A stretch of 64,000 nt of DNA from Epiperipatus broadwayi. Taxonomy: Eukaryota; Onychophora; Udeonychophora; Euonychophora; Peripatidae. The notes below the pieces were generated by a model. That model did not search any database. It saw only the letters and a program-made list of their open reading frames with translations, and was not told where the DNA came from. The translations under genes were made by a program, and so were the position numbers. Shown here piece by piece: positions 1-12,073 of the stretch. Every line of letters starts with the position of its first letter. Positions within the stretch are counted from its first letter, which is position 1. The stretch covers positions 1,860,001 to 1,924,000 of the forward strand of contig JAQFVV010012545.1 of assembly GCA_028023455.1 (NCBI GenBank), read 5' to 3'.

Positions 1-1100
1 ATTCTCAGTATCGTCTTTTCATAATTAATATTTCCAGTATTTATTTGATCTAAATATTCAAAGTGTCTAATACATTAACACATATTTTTTTGAATTCTGA
101 ATATTACCACTGCTCTGATGTTTTGAATATTGTTTCTATTAATATTTTCTATCACTTTAACCAGTATTTTTGAACTTCCAGACAATATTGTTTGATCATG
201 CATATGTTCTGTAATTTTTCAATGAATTTGCCTACATACTTTTAACTCAAATTTTGTACAGTAATAAAGATTCAAAAATTTAGCTTATTATTATCACATG
301 CTATAAAATATCATGTCATTCTGGTTCATTTGATTCACAAAAAACTTTCTCACTCTCTATGTTCATTTATTTTATGTCTTCAGTTACTTTGTAAATTCTA
401 ATCATAAACCTCTCCTATCATAGTCATCTCATTGTACTAACTGGGTTACTAGAGAATTGTGTGTTTGTGCAAGTACATTTTCATTCTTTAATTACTTGCA
501 GATCAATTTCTGATTTCAATCATTTTGTTTTTGTTTTCCTAATTTATATTCTTTGTTTTAATATTACTGGGGTTTTTTTTCTTCTAAATTTAGAAAGATC
601 AGCTTATTAATGAGCAATTGTTAATAATGATGATGCTAAAGAACATTATCATCAGCTAACTCTAAAAATGATATAGGGAAGATATAGATGTTATCAACAG
701 TTTTTTTTTTGTTCCTTTAGTTCATTCATCAAATAAAAAATTCGGCAGCAGAAACATACATGCTACTGGTTGGTATTAATATAAAAAAGTAGATAATATT
801 AAATAATTAAAATAAACAATTAAAAATAAAAATCATAAGTGTTCAAGTTACAATATATTTTTTTTAAAAAAAGTTTATTTATATTTCCAAATAAAATTTA
901 TATACAATAATAAACATTGCAAAAAATGTAATTAGATCTTCACATAAGACTTTAATTAATTATAAACTTAAGTTATTAAAATAGAGCATATTTTATAATT
1001 TTTTAGCTTTAAATTACATACAATTAATAATATGATAGAAAAGTCATTGGACAATTAAGATTTATAAGATATCATCAGTGCAGAATAAGACTTCTTATTC
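1..1100. other. AT-rich DNA, nothing recognised
   Basis: No long open frame, conserved motif or repeat partner is visible here. The stretch is dominated by A/T runs. It ends at the target-site duplication of the hAT element that follows. Confidence 0.6.
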
Positions 1101-2280
1101 ATTTAAATCAGGGGTGGGAAACTTCTGGCCTATAGACCAAGTTCAGTGCTCAAAAGTTCTGAATCCAGTCCCCAGACAGGCAAATGGCCTCGAAAGCGCT
1201 TATTTTTGAATCTTTATAGCTTCTCTTTCAAGTGCTTCACACACTTTTAATTTTGTATATTAAAATACCGAGTGAGAAGTTTAAAATTCTTAATAGTTTA
1301 CAAATGTATATAAAATGGACATGTATAAAACTTCTATTTAAACACACATACTATAGTGCAAATATATATGCAAATAATGTATTAAGAGTTAAGTAAAATA
1401 AAATATTTCTTCCCCCAACCTCTTTTTCTCTCTTCAACCTTTATAATAATTCTACTTCATTCTATCAGTACAATATTCTAACAAATTATTGATATTGTGT
1501 GGTCTATCTGAATACAGATTTAATCTATAATATTGAGAGCATTTTGTTTGTTTTTATAATGATTTTTGCTGACAAACATATAACTAGTAAAAATAAGACT
1601 TGAATTTTATTTCATTTTATTTATTATTATTTTGCATTTATTTATTTTTTATTATTATTAAGATGGCTACATGAAGTAAGATCAATAAAAAGAGACACAG
1701 AAAATTGTGCAATTAAAAAAAAATTTGATCAATGCATATTTTTTTATATAGAAAGAAATAGTAAATCGATGTGCCTGATATGTCTGGAAAGTACTTCAAT
1801 TAATAAAGAATACATTATTAAGAGACCCTTTATCAAAACATTCTGACTATAACAAAATTATTAGGGAAGAAAAAATATTAATTTTCTGAATGGGAGTTTA
1901 TAAAAGTCTGCATTCTAACTGCTTTAAAATTAATCTGTCCAGAACATAAAAAGAAATTTGAGAATATATGTCACAAAAGATAGGTTCAAGATGAATCGGA
2001 AAATTTGTTATTAAATGTATAATAGTCATCAATAATAATGATGTTACTTTATTTTTAATTCACAAAAAAATTATGGCCCTCATTTAAATGGGAAAGTTGA
2101 AATTGACTTGCCAGTTGAAATGATGGCCTGCCCTTAATTATTAGAGGTAAATTAATTAAATTTTTGATCAAATATAGTAAGCTAATTTTTAAGACAATAA
2201 TTTTGTGCGACCTATGAATGAGATTATATATATCTAAATGGTCCTTGGCAGAAAAAAGGTTCCCCATTTCTGATTTAAAT
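1101..2280. mobile_element. Non-autonomous hAT DNA transposon with 8-bp TSD
   Basis: The element itself is 1109-2272 (1164 bp). It opens with CAGGGGTGGGAAAC and closes with GGTTCCCCATTTCTG, an imperfect terminal inverted repeat typical of hAT elements. Both ends are flanked by the 8-bp duplication ATTTAAAT (1101-1108 and 2273-2280), the TSD length of hAT transposases. The left subterminal region (tctggcctatagacc, agtccccag) resembles hAT subterminal sequence. No transposase is recognisable inside, so it would depend on an enzyme supplied elsewhere. A 70-codon minus-strand frame at 2055-2267 overlaps the right TIR and is not a gene. Confidence 0.8.
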
Positions 2281-4952
2281 AAGATTCTGTAACCACATTA
2301 CCACCACCCTTTATGCTCTGTACTTCAGAGAAATGTTTTTTTTTTTTAATGTATTATGCTTTTAGTTATTGATGCTTTCCAGATAAACATAATTAAGTAG
2401 AGAATTATAAAGTTAGCATCTAAAGGTCACTCAAAAAACTTTGAAAAACAGATGTGAATAATTTGAGGACTTTTCTCAGATAAAAGCCAATAGGAATATT
2501 TCTTGTGACTCTGTACATGTAAAGTAGAATAATGAAAAATCAAGAAAACAAATAAACATTTTTAAAAACAGTGGTCTTGACTAAAAAACTTCACAAAATA
2601 TGCTAACAGCCATAAAAATAAACAAGTGGATATCAAATTACATTTGAATTTCTACCTGAAGCACAAGTGATAAGATTACAATTGATTTATTTTTTATTAC
2701 ATTATGGGATAATACAAAAATATATGCTATTTAAAAAGATCAAAAATTAATAATGAAGATTACTATAAATGAAACATATGGATTCTATTTCCACATTGAA
2801 AAATCATATATTATAATGTCATTCACAGAATCTAATAGTAAAAATTATAATACAAAACTTTCAATAAAATTAAAACTGATCATTATTCCCAGAAATAAAA
2901 TAATTGATAATTGCTAAAGAAATTAAGTGTTCAAATAATAGAATGATAGATTAAACTTTCATCAAAAGTCTTTAGTTGTCGAAACTAACACTATCATGGT
3001 GGTAAAGTTTAAGGGAGTTATTTGCAGTCAAAAAAAACAAATATGATATATAAACAAGCTGTATAATGGTTCATTTACAGTATATGATGAATATTTATGA
3101 ACTTCATTGCTTAGACTTTACTGATAGTGAAATGATTTTAATATTATTGTATATAAATCTTAACAGGAACAAATGGTAGATGATAATAAACGAAAAAAAT
3201 AAAGAGCTCAAATACTTCCCCTATTCAAATTATTGATGAAATAATGTTAGATTTACATTTCCAGATGCTAAGATTTAAGTTATTCAAAATCAATAAGAAA
3301 CAATTCCAAATCCCAATCTTAATAAATTTATTAACAAAAAATTAAAACATAAAAACTAATATACAGTGTTAAGATAATACAGTAAATAACAGGAGTTCTT
3401 AGAAAAATATATTACTTTGAAATAAAATTAAAAAATTAACTTTCAAATATTATTCAATCTGCTATGATTCATTTGAATTGAAAGCACTTCAAAATTAATT
3501 CATATTCACTACTATAATGATGACAAATTTGATTATTGTTACTAATTATTATTTAATAATTCTGTTTAAAAAAATAATTAGATGATATCTTCCATTTAAC
3601 TTTCATTCCATCATAGGAATTTATTGATAAACATTTAACAAATCTTTCTTTTAATATTCAACACAATAATAAATTCAAATCTCACTCTTTCCTCAATTTT
3701 ATACTTATATTTAATAAAAGGCATATCAAAGTGTGTCTCCAAAATTTTTAACAGCACTTTCACAGTATTTTATGGATTTAAAATGGGTAGTAAAAGAAAC
3801 AGAAATAATTAAATACCTTAACTCATCAATATTTTTTATATTTTGCAGGTAATGATTATTTTCTCAAATATTGCTTCAGAACTATTAAAAAAACTACTAA
3901 ATGAAAGCAAAAAAGTATAACTAAAAAAAATTCAAATGATCTTCAATGGCTTTTCAAAAAAAAACAACTGATATTAAAGAATTAGACAAAGTAAAAACTT
4001 TAAATATCTTGAACATACTATTATTACAAATTAAAACATTACATATAAAATTAATGATCCTTAACATTAATAGAAGAACAATACAGAACACACTTTGATC
4101 ACTTGAGATGTATATGGAGGTTAAGAGATCAAAAGTGAAATATAAAAGTGAGATAATAAATAGATAGCAATGACAATATCAAAAGAATTATGAGGCTGAG
4201 TTGGAGTTGGGTTGGAGATGCCACTATAAAAAAAAAAAAAAAGATAACAACTAAACTGAATCCCAAAACATTGTAAGAATTTCAAATAAAATTGTATGAA
4301 TTGGATAAATGAGCTAAGGAAATATGCTGAAATAAAATGAGAAAAATAATGGATTTTAAAAAAGTAGATTAAACAAGAACAAATCATCATTCAGAGAAAG
4401 ATGCGAGTAAAAAACAATAAAAGTAAATTATACTTGAACCAATGCACAAATTCAAACAAGTGTTTATTTAAAACATGATCACACTTACATAAAATAAAAT
4501 TGAAAGACTGAAAAAGTAACATTGCTCTTTATAATATCAGAAGGATAAAAAGGTAATTCATTTTTCTGCCCAGAATAGTACTTATAATTTGAAAATTGCA
4601 AATCAGAATTGATGGAAACTTTTTCAAAAGTATTTATACTTAATATTCAAAACAATATAGATTTTTACGTGCTTTTATTTTTATGTATTTATTTTGCTCT
4701 GGATAGATAAAATATTGTAATTCAATTTTCACCTATTTCCCAATTTCTGATCTAGTTGAATACTTTACATACATATGCATTCCTAACAATAATACATTTT
4801 TTTAGTCTGCAAACAATTTTAGCAAAAGATTAGTGAAAATTTAAAGTGTAATACTGATGTTAACGGTGTCTAATGACTTTCCTTATGGTTTAAAATTGAA
4901 TGATTTTTTGAAAACTGATTTCGATAATAAATAAAAATTTATTTAAAAAAAA
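2281..4952. other. AT-rich DNA, nothing recognised
   Basis: Long A/T-rich stretch with poly-A and poly-T runs. The only open frame of note (4121-4390, minus) is low-complexity Phe/Ser/Tyr-rich with no family resemblance; I treat it as chance. Confidence 0.5.
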
Positions 4953-5204
4953 AATTATTCACATAAATGCACCAAAAAGTAAAAATAAATATTTTTTTTT
5001 TCCAGCTTTCATAAATAAAAGTGTGAGTGAAGTCAGATTTCCAAAGAATCATTTAAATAAACTGGTGACTAATGTCCACTGATGTTAATTTCAAATTTAT
5101 TTTAAACGATTTTCTTTGGGAATCTGACTTCATTCCATGCTTTTATTTGTGAAAGATGAAGAAAATTTATTTTTTACTTTTTAGTGCATTTACGTGAATA
5201 AAAA
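4953..5204. mobile_element. Hairpin MITE-like element (~250 bp)
   Basis: The left arm (about 4953-5080) and right arm (about 5087-5204) are imperfect inverted copies. For example ttcacataaatgcaccaaaaag at the left end matches the complement of cttttt..tgcatttacgtgaa at the right end, and gaagtcagatttccaaag matches the complement of ctttgggaatctgacttc. The whole piece would fold into one long hairpin, as foldback MITEs do. No clear target duplication or coding content. Confidence 0.6.
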
Positions 5205-5294
5205 AAGCATTTCATTTTTAAAAAATTGACATTTCTTTATTAAGTTGGAATTTGGTTTTTGAAAAGATACTATCTTGGCTAAGACTGTCAAATA

Positions 5295-5681
5295 TCACAT
5301 GATCAATAGGATTATGGTGGCAGTGGTTATTAAAGAACCAAAATCAACAAAAAGTATGGATGCTGAACTGAGTTCAGATCTATACAACTATACAAGCTAA
5401 TAAGTTTAGTTTGAAAACATTATTGTTTTCATTTTGGACTCAAAGCTTTATAGTTAGATAAGAGTAAAAGGTGGCTGCTGGATGGTTGCATAAGATCCTA
5501 AGATCTACATGCAGTACTCTCAGATCTGAGGCTCTTCATTGATGAAAGCCACAAGCTAGAAACTAGTCTGGGGATATTGGATGAGTAGGCACTAGATAGA
5601 GATTTTATACACAAGCCTTCTGGCATTCATTGATTACTCTGGCTTGCACTGAATAGCGCTACTGTATGGAGAGTTTTGCCT
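5295..5681 (+). repeat. RZ1 repeat copy (single, partial unit)
   Basis: This is a diverged copy of the 455-bp repeat that forms the foldback at 32.35-33.42 kb, covering the core from the ggtggcagtggttattaaag end to ctactgtatggagagttttg. Other copies lie at 29839-30204 and 32364-33405. It carries a hammerhead-like motif (listed separately). Compared with the full unit it lacks most of the shared segment S (the aagcatcac to acaaggc part). I see no clear target-site duplication, so it is an old or truncated insertion. Confidence 0.75.
5525..5582 (+). ncRNA. Hammerhead-ribozyme-like motif in RZ1 (5.5 kb copy)
   Basis: Read on + strand: core TTGATGA at 5539-5545 (consensus CUGANGA, with C3 changed to T). 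Stem II is AGC/GCT closing a CACAA loop and flanked by an A.A mismatch. The GAAA core is followed by stem III AC/GT with a TA loop, then the cleavage triplet GTC ending at 5568, then stem I TGGGG pairing with the upstream CTTCA. Stem II here is A-T where the 33.2-kb copy has G-C, a compensatory difference. The C3 change probably inactivates this copy. Confidence 0.5.
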
Positions 5682-5707
5682 CTGTGATATTGACTAAATA
5701 ATACTTC

Positions 5708-5941
5708 TTATCAAAATAAGCATATGGAATAAATTAAAAAGAATACTAATATTGCTTTATACATTGAAAAAATAGTGAAAACATTAAATATAATTTTTAA
5801 TGCATTTTCATTGCTGTCTTATGATGAAGAAAACTCAGTAATGAAAAGGCATTAAGATTATATTTAATGTTTTCAATATTTTATCTATATATGAAGTAGT
5901 AGTATTATTCTTTAATTTAATATAGCATTTATGTAAAATAA
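5708..5941. mobile_element. Hairpin MITE-like element (~235 bp)
   Basis: Two imperfect inverted arms meet at about 5825-5835. The inner part pairs well: gaaaacattaaatataat near 5774 against attatatttaatgttttc near 5855, and aatgcattttcattgctg against cagtaatgaaaaggcatt. The arms continue outward with lower identity. It has a foldback structure with no coding content, and sits just downstream of the RZ1 copy. Confidence 0.55.
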
Positions 5942-6927
5942 AATTATTTCAATTTATTAATATATTTTTATTAATTTTTTTTTTTTTTATAATCATTCTT
6001 TACATTATTATCTCTTTATTCTAAGATGTTTTAATTGATTTTAATTAAATTTATTTTTTTAGATTTTTTTTCTTCTTTCATTTCAACATTAGTAGTTGTC
6101 TATTTCTGACTTATATAAATTTATTTATAATTACATGTTTATTATTCTTATTAATTTAAATTATGCAAGCTTTTTCATTTTTCTTCAAGCTAATATTTCA
6201 ATAAAGAAAAAAAAAACAATCTATAAATAACCTGAAATATCATTTATTAATTAACAAAACACAGTGACTAATTCACATGAACATGAAGTTTTGTTGACAG
6301 AAATTGTTAACTGATTTAAAGTATGCTATTTATATTTAAATAAATTTATAAAATTGCAACAAGTAAAAAAATATAAACAATATTAAATATATATATATTA
6401 CAATTAAGTTAATATTATAATACATTCATGTACTTATCATTTGAATATAAAATTATACTTATTCGTTAGAAAGTCAATTTATCAATATCACGGCTTAAAT
6501 TATACAAATGAGATTCAGCACTAACACAATGTGAATGGATATCTATTAAATCTAGACTATTTGGCAACATATACATTTCTTAGAAGCTTCTTAAAAAATA
6601 CTGAAGCAATGAAAAGTTTATATTAGTAACTACAATGATTTATCCATATTCATTATTGGCGTTCTCTTATTCAATCACTAGCTAACTGCAATTTTTTCTT
6701 CAAAGCATTCGTTATTCATTACATCTATGATTGGGACAGTTTTTTAAAACAAACTATGCAAACATAAAATAATCATTAAGTATGCCATGGCAGTGATTTT
6801 CACTGAATCCATCCAGAAACCCTATTTTATTTTTATTTCAGATTCAGACATCATAAGCTTTTAAAACTAAATTAAATAATCTGTACTGATGAGTAAATCT
6901 GTTAATCTGCCAATATATATATATATA
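5942..6927. other. AT-rich DNA, nothing recognised
   Basis: A/T-rich stretch ending in a (TA)n run at about 6912-6928 that abuts the SINE. No supported gene or repeat partner in this window. Confidence 0.5.
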
Positions 6928-7013
6928 TTTTCTCATGTGTCATAGCATCATCCGGGAAGCAAACCCGCTAACCTGGGACAATTGCTTGTAAAGCAGCTGT
7001 CGCTAATCTCTCG
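6928..7013 (-). mobile_element. Short tRNA-derived SINE, copy 1 (decayed)
   Basis: On the minus strand this reads as a degenerate tRNA-like head with a B-box-like gggtttgcttcccgg, then gatgatgctatgacacatg and an A-rich tail running into the (TA)n tract. It matches copies at 50446-50545 (minus) and 52325-52431 (plus), which share the B-box arm, the CAAGCA segment, and the tail gatgct(at)gacacatg plus A-run. No clear TSD here because the 3' flank is a microsatellite. Confidence 0.6.
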
Positions 7014-9880
7014 TAGTTTAATTTAACATTTTGACAAAAGAATGTAAGCACTGAGTATTTAATTGAAGTGACAAGCTTTAAATTTTTTAATTTTGAATTT
7101 TCAGAATCAGCAATTATTTATTTCGTTAGTTGTTTTTGTTTTGCAACCTTGTCAATTACTCTTTTTTCATAGGGGTTCTTATTTCAGTTTCTGTAGGATA
7201 TTATTGGACCAAAGCTAAGTATAGATAAAAACTTATACAAGCAAGATGTCTACATTTTTATATTGAAATATAAACTGTCAGCGTAATAAATTACAACAAT
7301 AGTATTATTACCTCCTTTATATCTTACATTCCTTTTTACCATTTCAATTTAATCTATGTTTAAAACTCTAATTTACTGAATTTTTATATATATATAATAG
7401 AAATTAGGAATTAAGCTTATTCAAATTCTACATTCAACTAACTAATCAAAAAGCCTTCTAGCCTATTCACACTTGAAAATATATATCTATAATATTTAAG
7501 CAGAGGTCAATGCTCAATTATGTAACATGTAAATAACCATTTCACACCAAAAATAATAATAAAACAATTGGTATTCAATATTCTTAATGAATTTTTGTTT
7601 GTTTGTTTGTTTCTAAACATTTCGTATTTTAAAAATTCATCTTTATTCAAACATTGTCATAAGAATTTTTTTAATAGAGTTGATTATTTTTATTTTTTAA
7701 TCACTCATATAAAATTATGAACTTGTTCAATGTATTAAATTTTACACTAAATCAAAACAGATAAGATAAAATTAGTAATACAATTTGCAAAATCTGAATT
7801 AAAAAATACCAGTGGATACAAAAAATAATAAAGCAAAAATTAAAACTTCTATCAAAAAGACAAAATAAAAATAAAAATGGAGAGGTGGGACAATAGAGGC
7901 AAATGGACAATTTAATCTCAAAAGAATTTATTTATTTATTTATGAAAAATAGTGTGTTTACATACTTTTAACAGACAGAAAATATTATGTTTTACATATT
8001 TCAAACAGTCTGGAACCATTTGTATATTGATTATCTTCTGATTGATAATAATGTACTTATGTAGCTTTTTTAGTCACCTATTAGGATTGATGCATAATGT
8101 ATCTATTAATCATCTTTTGCCTAGTCAAATCTATGATTTGATGAATCTGATATATTAAGTAAATTCCACGTTTCATTTTACATGAGTTTTCATCATAGCA
8201 TCAAAACTCATGTAAAATAGACAATTTATACAACAAAATTGTACTACTACTATTATTTTTTAAAAACTAATAATAGGTATATAAGACCTGATTGGGTAGC
8301 AGATAAAAGCAAACATATATCAATAGCAGTGTTAATAATGATAGCTATTATTAATTTTCTTCTTAAACAAATGTTATAAAATGTGACTTTCTTAGCAGAT
8401 GTTAATATAGAATCCTTTCCTATATAAAATTATTACTTCCCATCAAGGATCATAATGAGAAATTTTAATGATATAGTTTCTGAAAAACCTGATATAATTT
8501 TGAAAAACATTATTATTTAAATTATGAAAAACACTATATACATATTTTTAATAGTTTTAAATAAATATTTGAACAGTTCATGGCTCAAAAAAAAACACAA
8601 AACTTCATTATAATTATACAAATTATAAAAAAAAAAATGCTAATATATTTTTATTATTAAATGAATAAATAATTGATCATAAGATGTTTGCATACTGGAG
8701 GAACCAAAGTCATAATTCATGAAACTACCTCTCTACCATTTCATTAAACCAAGCGGAATAATAGTATTTAATATGTTCCAAAAAATTGAAGCACTAAGTG
8801 AAACAGTGATCAATAGCTAGGAGAGATAATCATACAACTTAATATGGTTTAAATAAACAAAAATATAAATACATGGACACAGCAATACAAATATTAAAAA
8901 ACAATACACACAAACATTGTATTTTAAATAAAAGACATTGGTATAGTTTCTTATTCACATAGTTCATTCAAATTATAATTTTCTAGTTTAATACTAATTA
9001 CTAATAATATTTAGACCAAATACCAATTCATCAGTTAGGTGTTTAAATGTCATATAACTTTTAATGACCATAATCATAAGATACAATAATTACCAAATGG
9101 TCATTAATGTTATTATTCCAAGTTACATTTTGATTCTGCTAATAAACAAGTAAAATCATTTCAAATAAAAAAATAATCAAATAATTTATTGCTTAAGGAT
9201 TCATAAGAAATCCAAACATCAAAAGCATTTCAAATAAGATATGATAATTTTTTTGAATATTATGAACATTTGCTTTAAATCATAATATTTATTTTATTAA
9301 GATAATTTGATTATCAAATTACTCAGTGAGAATTTGCAATATAATAAATCAGTTCTAAGCAGGTCAGCCTGAAGGGATGCATGTAATTATAATAATGTCT
9401 ATTTATATCTTCTAGCAGTTGGAAGCATTTGCTTTCAATATATATATATATATTATCAATGAGAGGTGTAAAACATATTAGCAGTATAAATGGTAATTTA
9501 TGTGGTGACTAGACAATATATAATTTTAAAAGCAATTTTAAATATCATTTACATTTTTAAAAATAATGCCGTTTTTATAAAATTATAAAATGCAAAATAA
9601 TAAATTTCCATGACAAAGCCAAAAACTGAATACATTTCATATTAATTTACAATGCAAAATGAATTAATAAAATATCAATCTACAAATTAATTAAATTTCA
9701 ATTTAATAAGAGCATTTATAAAAGTAATTTTAGCACACTATAATGGCACATCATACAATATATATATATCGTAATGGTATCCCTGGTCAATATATGCAAA
9801 AGCATTGAACTGTAAAAGTAAAATAAAATGATAGTAGTTATTTAACTAGAGCTCATTCTTCATACAAATATTCATTTGCT
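7014..9880. other. AT-rich DNA with one short perfect hairpin
   Basis: Contains TTTG and TTTA short tandem runs near 7600 and 7930, a (TA)n run at about 9440, and the hairpin listed at 8177-8220. Otherwise nothing is recognised. Confidence 0.5.
8177..8220. repeat. Perfect short inverted repeat (stem-loop)
   Basis: ttttacatgagtttt (from 8177) and its exact complement aaaactcatgtaaaa are separated by about 12 bases (catcatagcatc). A 15-bp perfect stem stands out in the surrounding decayed DNA. It could be a tiny MITE core or a replication-slippage palindrome; no function can be assigned. Confidence 0.6.
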
Positions 9881-10012
9881 TTAGCTATCAAACACTCCAA
9901 ACGTAACACAGAGGAGAGAATGTTCTTAGAATTATGGGAATGTTTTATTCTACGAGTTGTGTGTGTGTGTCAATTGCATACATTTTATTAGCAAGTATCA
10001 TGTATAAAATAA

Positions 10013-12073
10013 TGTAACGATATATAAATATGTCGTTACATTAATTTAAAATAAAAACTTAAAAGTTCGCAAATAAAAGTAAAAAACTAAATGCTAAAAT
10101 TAAAATGTTTGTTAAACGTATATACATTCGCACAGATGCCAAACTTTAAAAATATTTTTTTTAAAAAAACAAATAAATAAGTATTTGAACGTACTTTTTT
10201 ATATAAAAAAAGTACAAGATTTAAAAATAAAAACAGGTATTAATTAATTCTTGTAATCTGTAAATGGAAATGATTGTTTATAAATTGTTTGAAAAGCAAG
10301 CTAGCCGTGGGCTCTTGTATAATTAAAATGATCTGATGAAAGATAGATAAGAAAAAAAGAGAAATTAGCTTGACCAATAGAAGCACTAAGCCTTGGCTCG
10401 GACCCTAACGAAAGTGATGGATTAGTGACGTTTTGTTGATTGAATCTGTGTGATTAATATAAAAAGGGAAATACAGTTTTTTCGGGCAGTTCCAGCGTTG
10501 TGTGTTTGAGAGGTGGTAGGACGCACATACCACACTCTCTATTTAAAAGAAAAAGGAAAAGACTGTGATACCTTGAACCAGCTATTGCCATCTCCAGAAC
10601 ATTATCTTCCAATGGAGGCGTCGCGGGAATTAAAAACAGGAACCTGGACTCTTCTACCATAAGCTATATGAAATGAACAATTATTAAAATCAATTAAGAA
10701 CTTTCGTCAAGTTTTATAAATTGATAAACAAGCCAACTTAAATGTTAAAAACGGACTCTTATCTGACTTTTGTAAGTTTTTAAATCAAATTAATAATGTT
10801 TAATTTTATATGTTTTCCGATTGATAAAAATCATTTCCATTTTTTTTTTCTCTTATTGTATAAATTATTTGTTGTTTAAATTTTAAATGAGGGAATTTAA
10901 GGTTGGGTATAGACGTTGCATAGATTCGTTAGCGGTTGATTATGTTGTGGTTTTCACATTCGATTAGAATATATGGGTCAATGATATCACTGCAAGCATC
11001 TTACAATGAATGCTAATGGGATTTGTATATTCCCTATGCAAGTGACGTTTATCGATGACTTTGTATTTTGATCGGTTGTGTTTAATTTGGAATGTTTTTG
11101 ACCGTGGAATCTGTGCAGCTGATCTGTACTCAACATTTTAAAGCAAATTTATAAAAATAATCTGTGCGAACGTATTTAAATGTTAAATTTAAGTCGGGCG
11201 TGAATGGCTATATAGTTTTGTAAAGTTATATTAAGGGAGGGTAATCTTAGGTTATTCGTTTCGTAGTAGAATTGGCTCAATGGATTGGATATATTTGTGT
11301 AATTTGTAGATGTAGTATGAGGTCCGCTACAGGCAGGATTATAGATATACGCCACACACCCTCTGTTTGCCTATGGATGGGTTTGTAAGTCGGCAGAAGA
11401 CCGCAGTCCATTCCTATGGAGTTTTTTGTTTATTGTTCTACTTGCCAACAGATGTCACATTCCTGTTGGTGAAGAGTCAATGTCTTCTCTATTTCTACTT
11501 ATTGTTCAGATGTACTTTCCTGACAGTATAGTATTTTGTGTTGTCGTATCATGCTACATTGAATACATGAATGTATCAGATGGATTGGCGCCAGTTTGGT
11601 TGCGAAATTTGTTGCCTAAGGTTAAATCAGGGAAGAATATTTTCTTTTCAAATGCAGATCTATGTAGTCTATTCATACTTGACCATCTAAATAAAATATT
11701 AAACTCATTGAAATTTATGTAAATGTAAAATTAAAAGATTAATAGAAAAATCTAAAATGTTGAATTTATTCCTCAAAATTTAAATGTTATTTTATATGTG
11801 CGTAAATAAATATTTTTATGTGTTAATTTCTGGCAGTGGCTTTTATTCTTTTATATTTAAGATATAAAATTTATATTTTATTATCTCTGCTACTCCACTG
11901 AGCTAGTGACTTGGGCTAACGATCGGAATATTTAAATAAAGTGGAATCTTAACAGCGCGTATCTGCCTACTCTATAAATTTTTCTAGGCTCAAATGCCTA
12001 GATGGCGCCCTGGTAGTTGCAGATATTGTTTTTGCGGTTAGATTCGATCTTCACTTTCATTTCGATCGTTATA
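10013..12073 (+). mobile_element. Solo LTR (~2.06 kb) of LTR family A
   Basis: It starts TGTAACGA and ends TCGTTATA, imperfect inverted termini of a Gypsy-type LTR. It is flanked by 4-bp ATAA (10009-10012 and 12074-12077), which occurs once at the orthologous point of the intact right LTR of element B. It aligns end to end with the 5' LTR at 56216-58178: both share the tgtaacg-TA-rich start, gttgcatagattcgtt, a ttggcagtggct-like segment after AATAAA, and cgtatctgcc..ctttataaatttttct near the 3' end. No PBS follows, so it is a solo LTR. Frames inside, including 11426-11722, are not conserved in the other copies and are not genes. Confidence 0.8.
10374..10490 (+). promoter_or_regulatory. Candidate Pol II promoter in family A solo LTR
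   Basis: CCAAT at 10374-10378 lies about 80 bp upstream of TATAAAAAGG at 10458-10467. About 25-30 bp after the TATA box comes cgggcagttcc, a plausible start region. The 59.1-kb LTR copy has the same arrangement (ggccaaa then TATAAAAAG at 59145-59153), and the 56-kb copy has ggccaata plus a degenerate TGTAAAAAG. Conservation of spacing in three copies supports a real LTR promoter. Confidence 0.55.

Noticed and set aside
4121-4390. 89-codon minus frame, Phe/Ser/Tyr-rich, membrane-like
   Set aside because: Low complexity from A/T-rich DNA; no family motif.
6880-6905. ctgatgagtaaatctg as a hammerhead core
   Set aside because: No GAAA, no stem II, and no pairing flanks.
11426-11722. 98-codon plus-strand open frame
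   Set aside because: It lies inside the family A solo LTR and the frame is not kept in the homologous 57-kb LTR.
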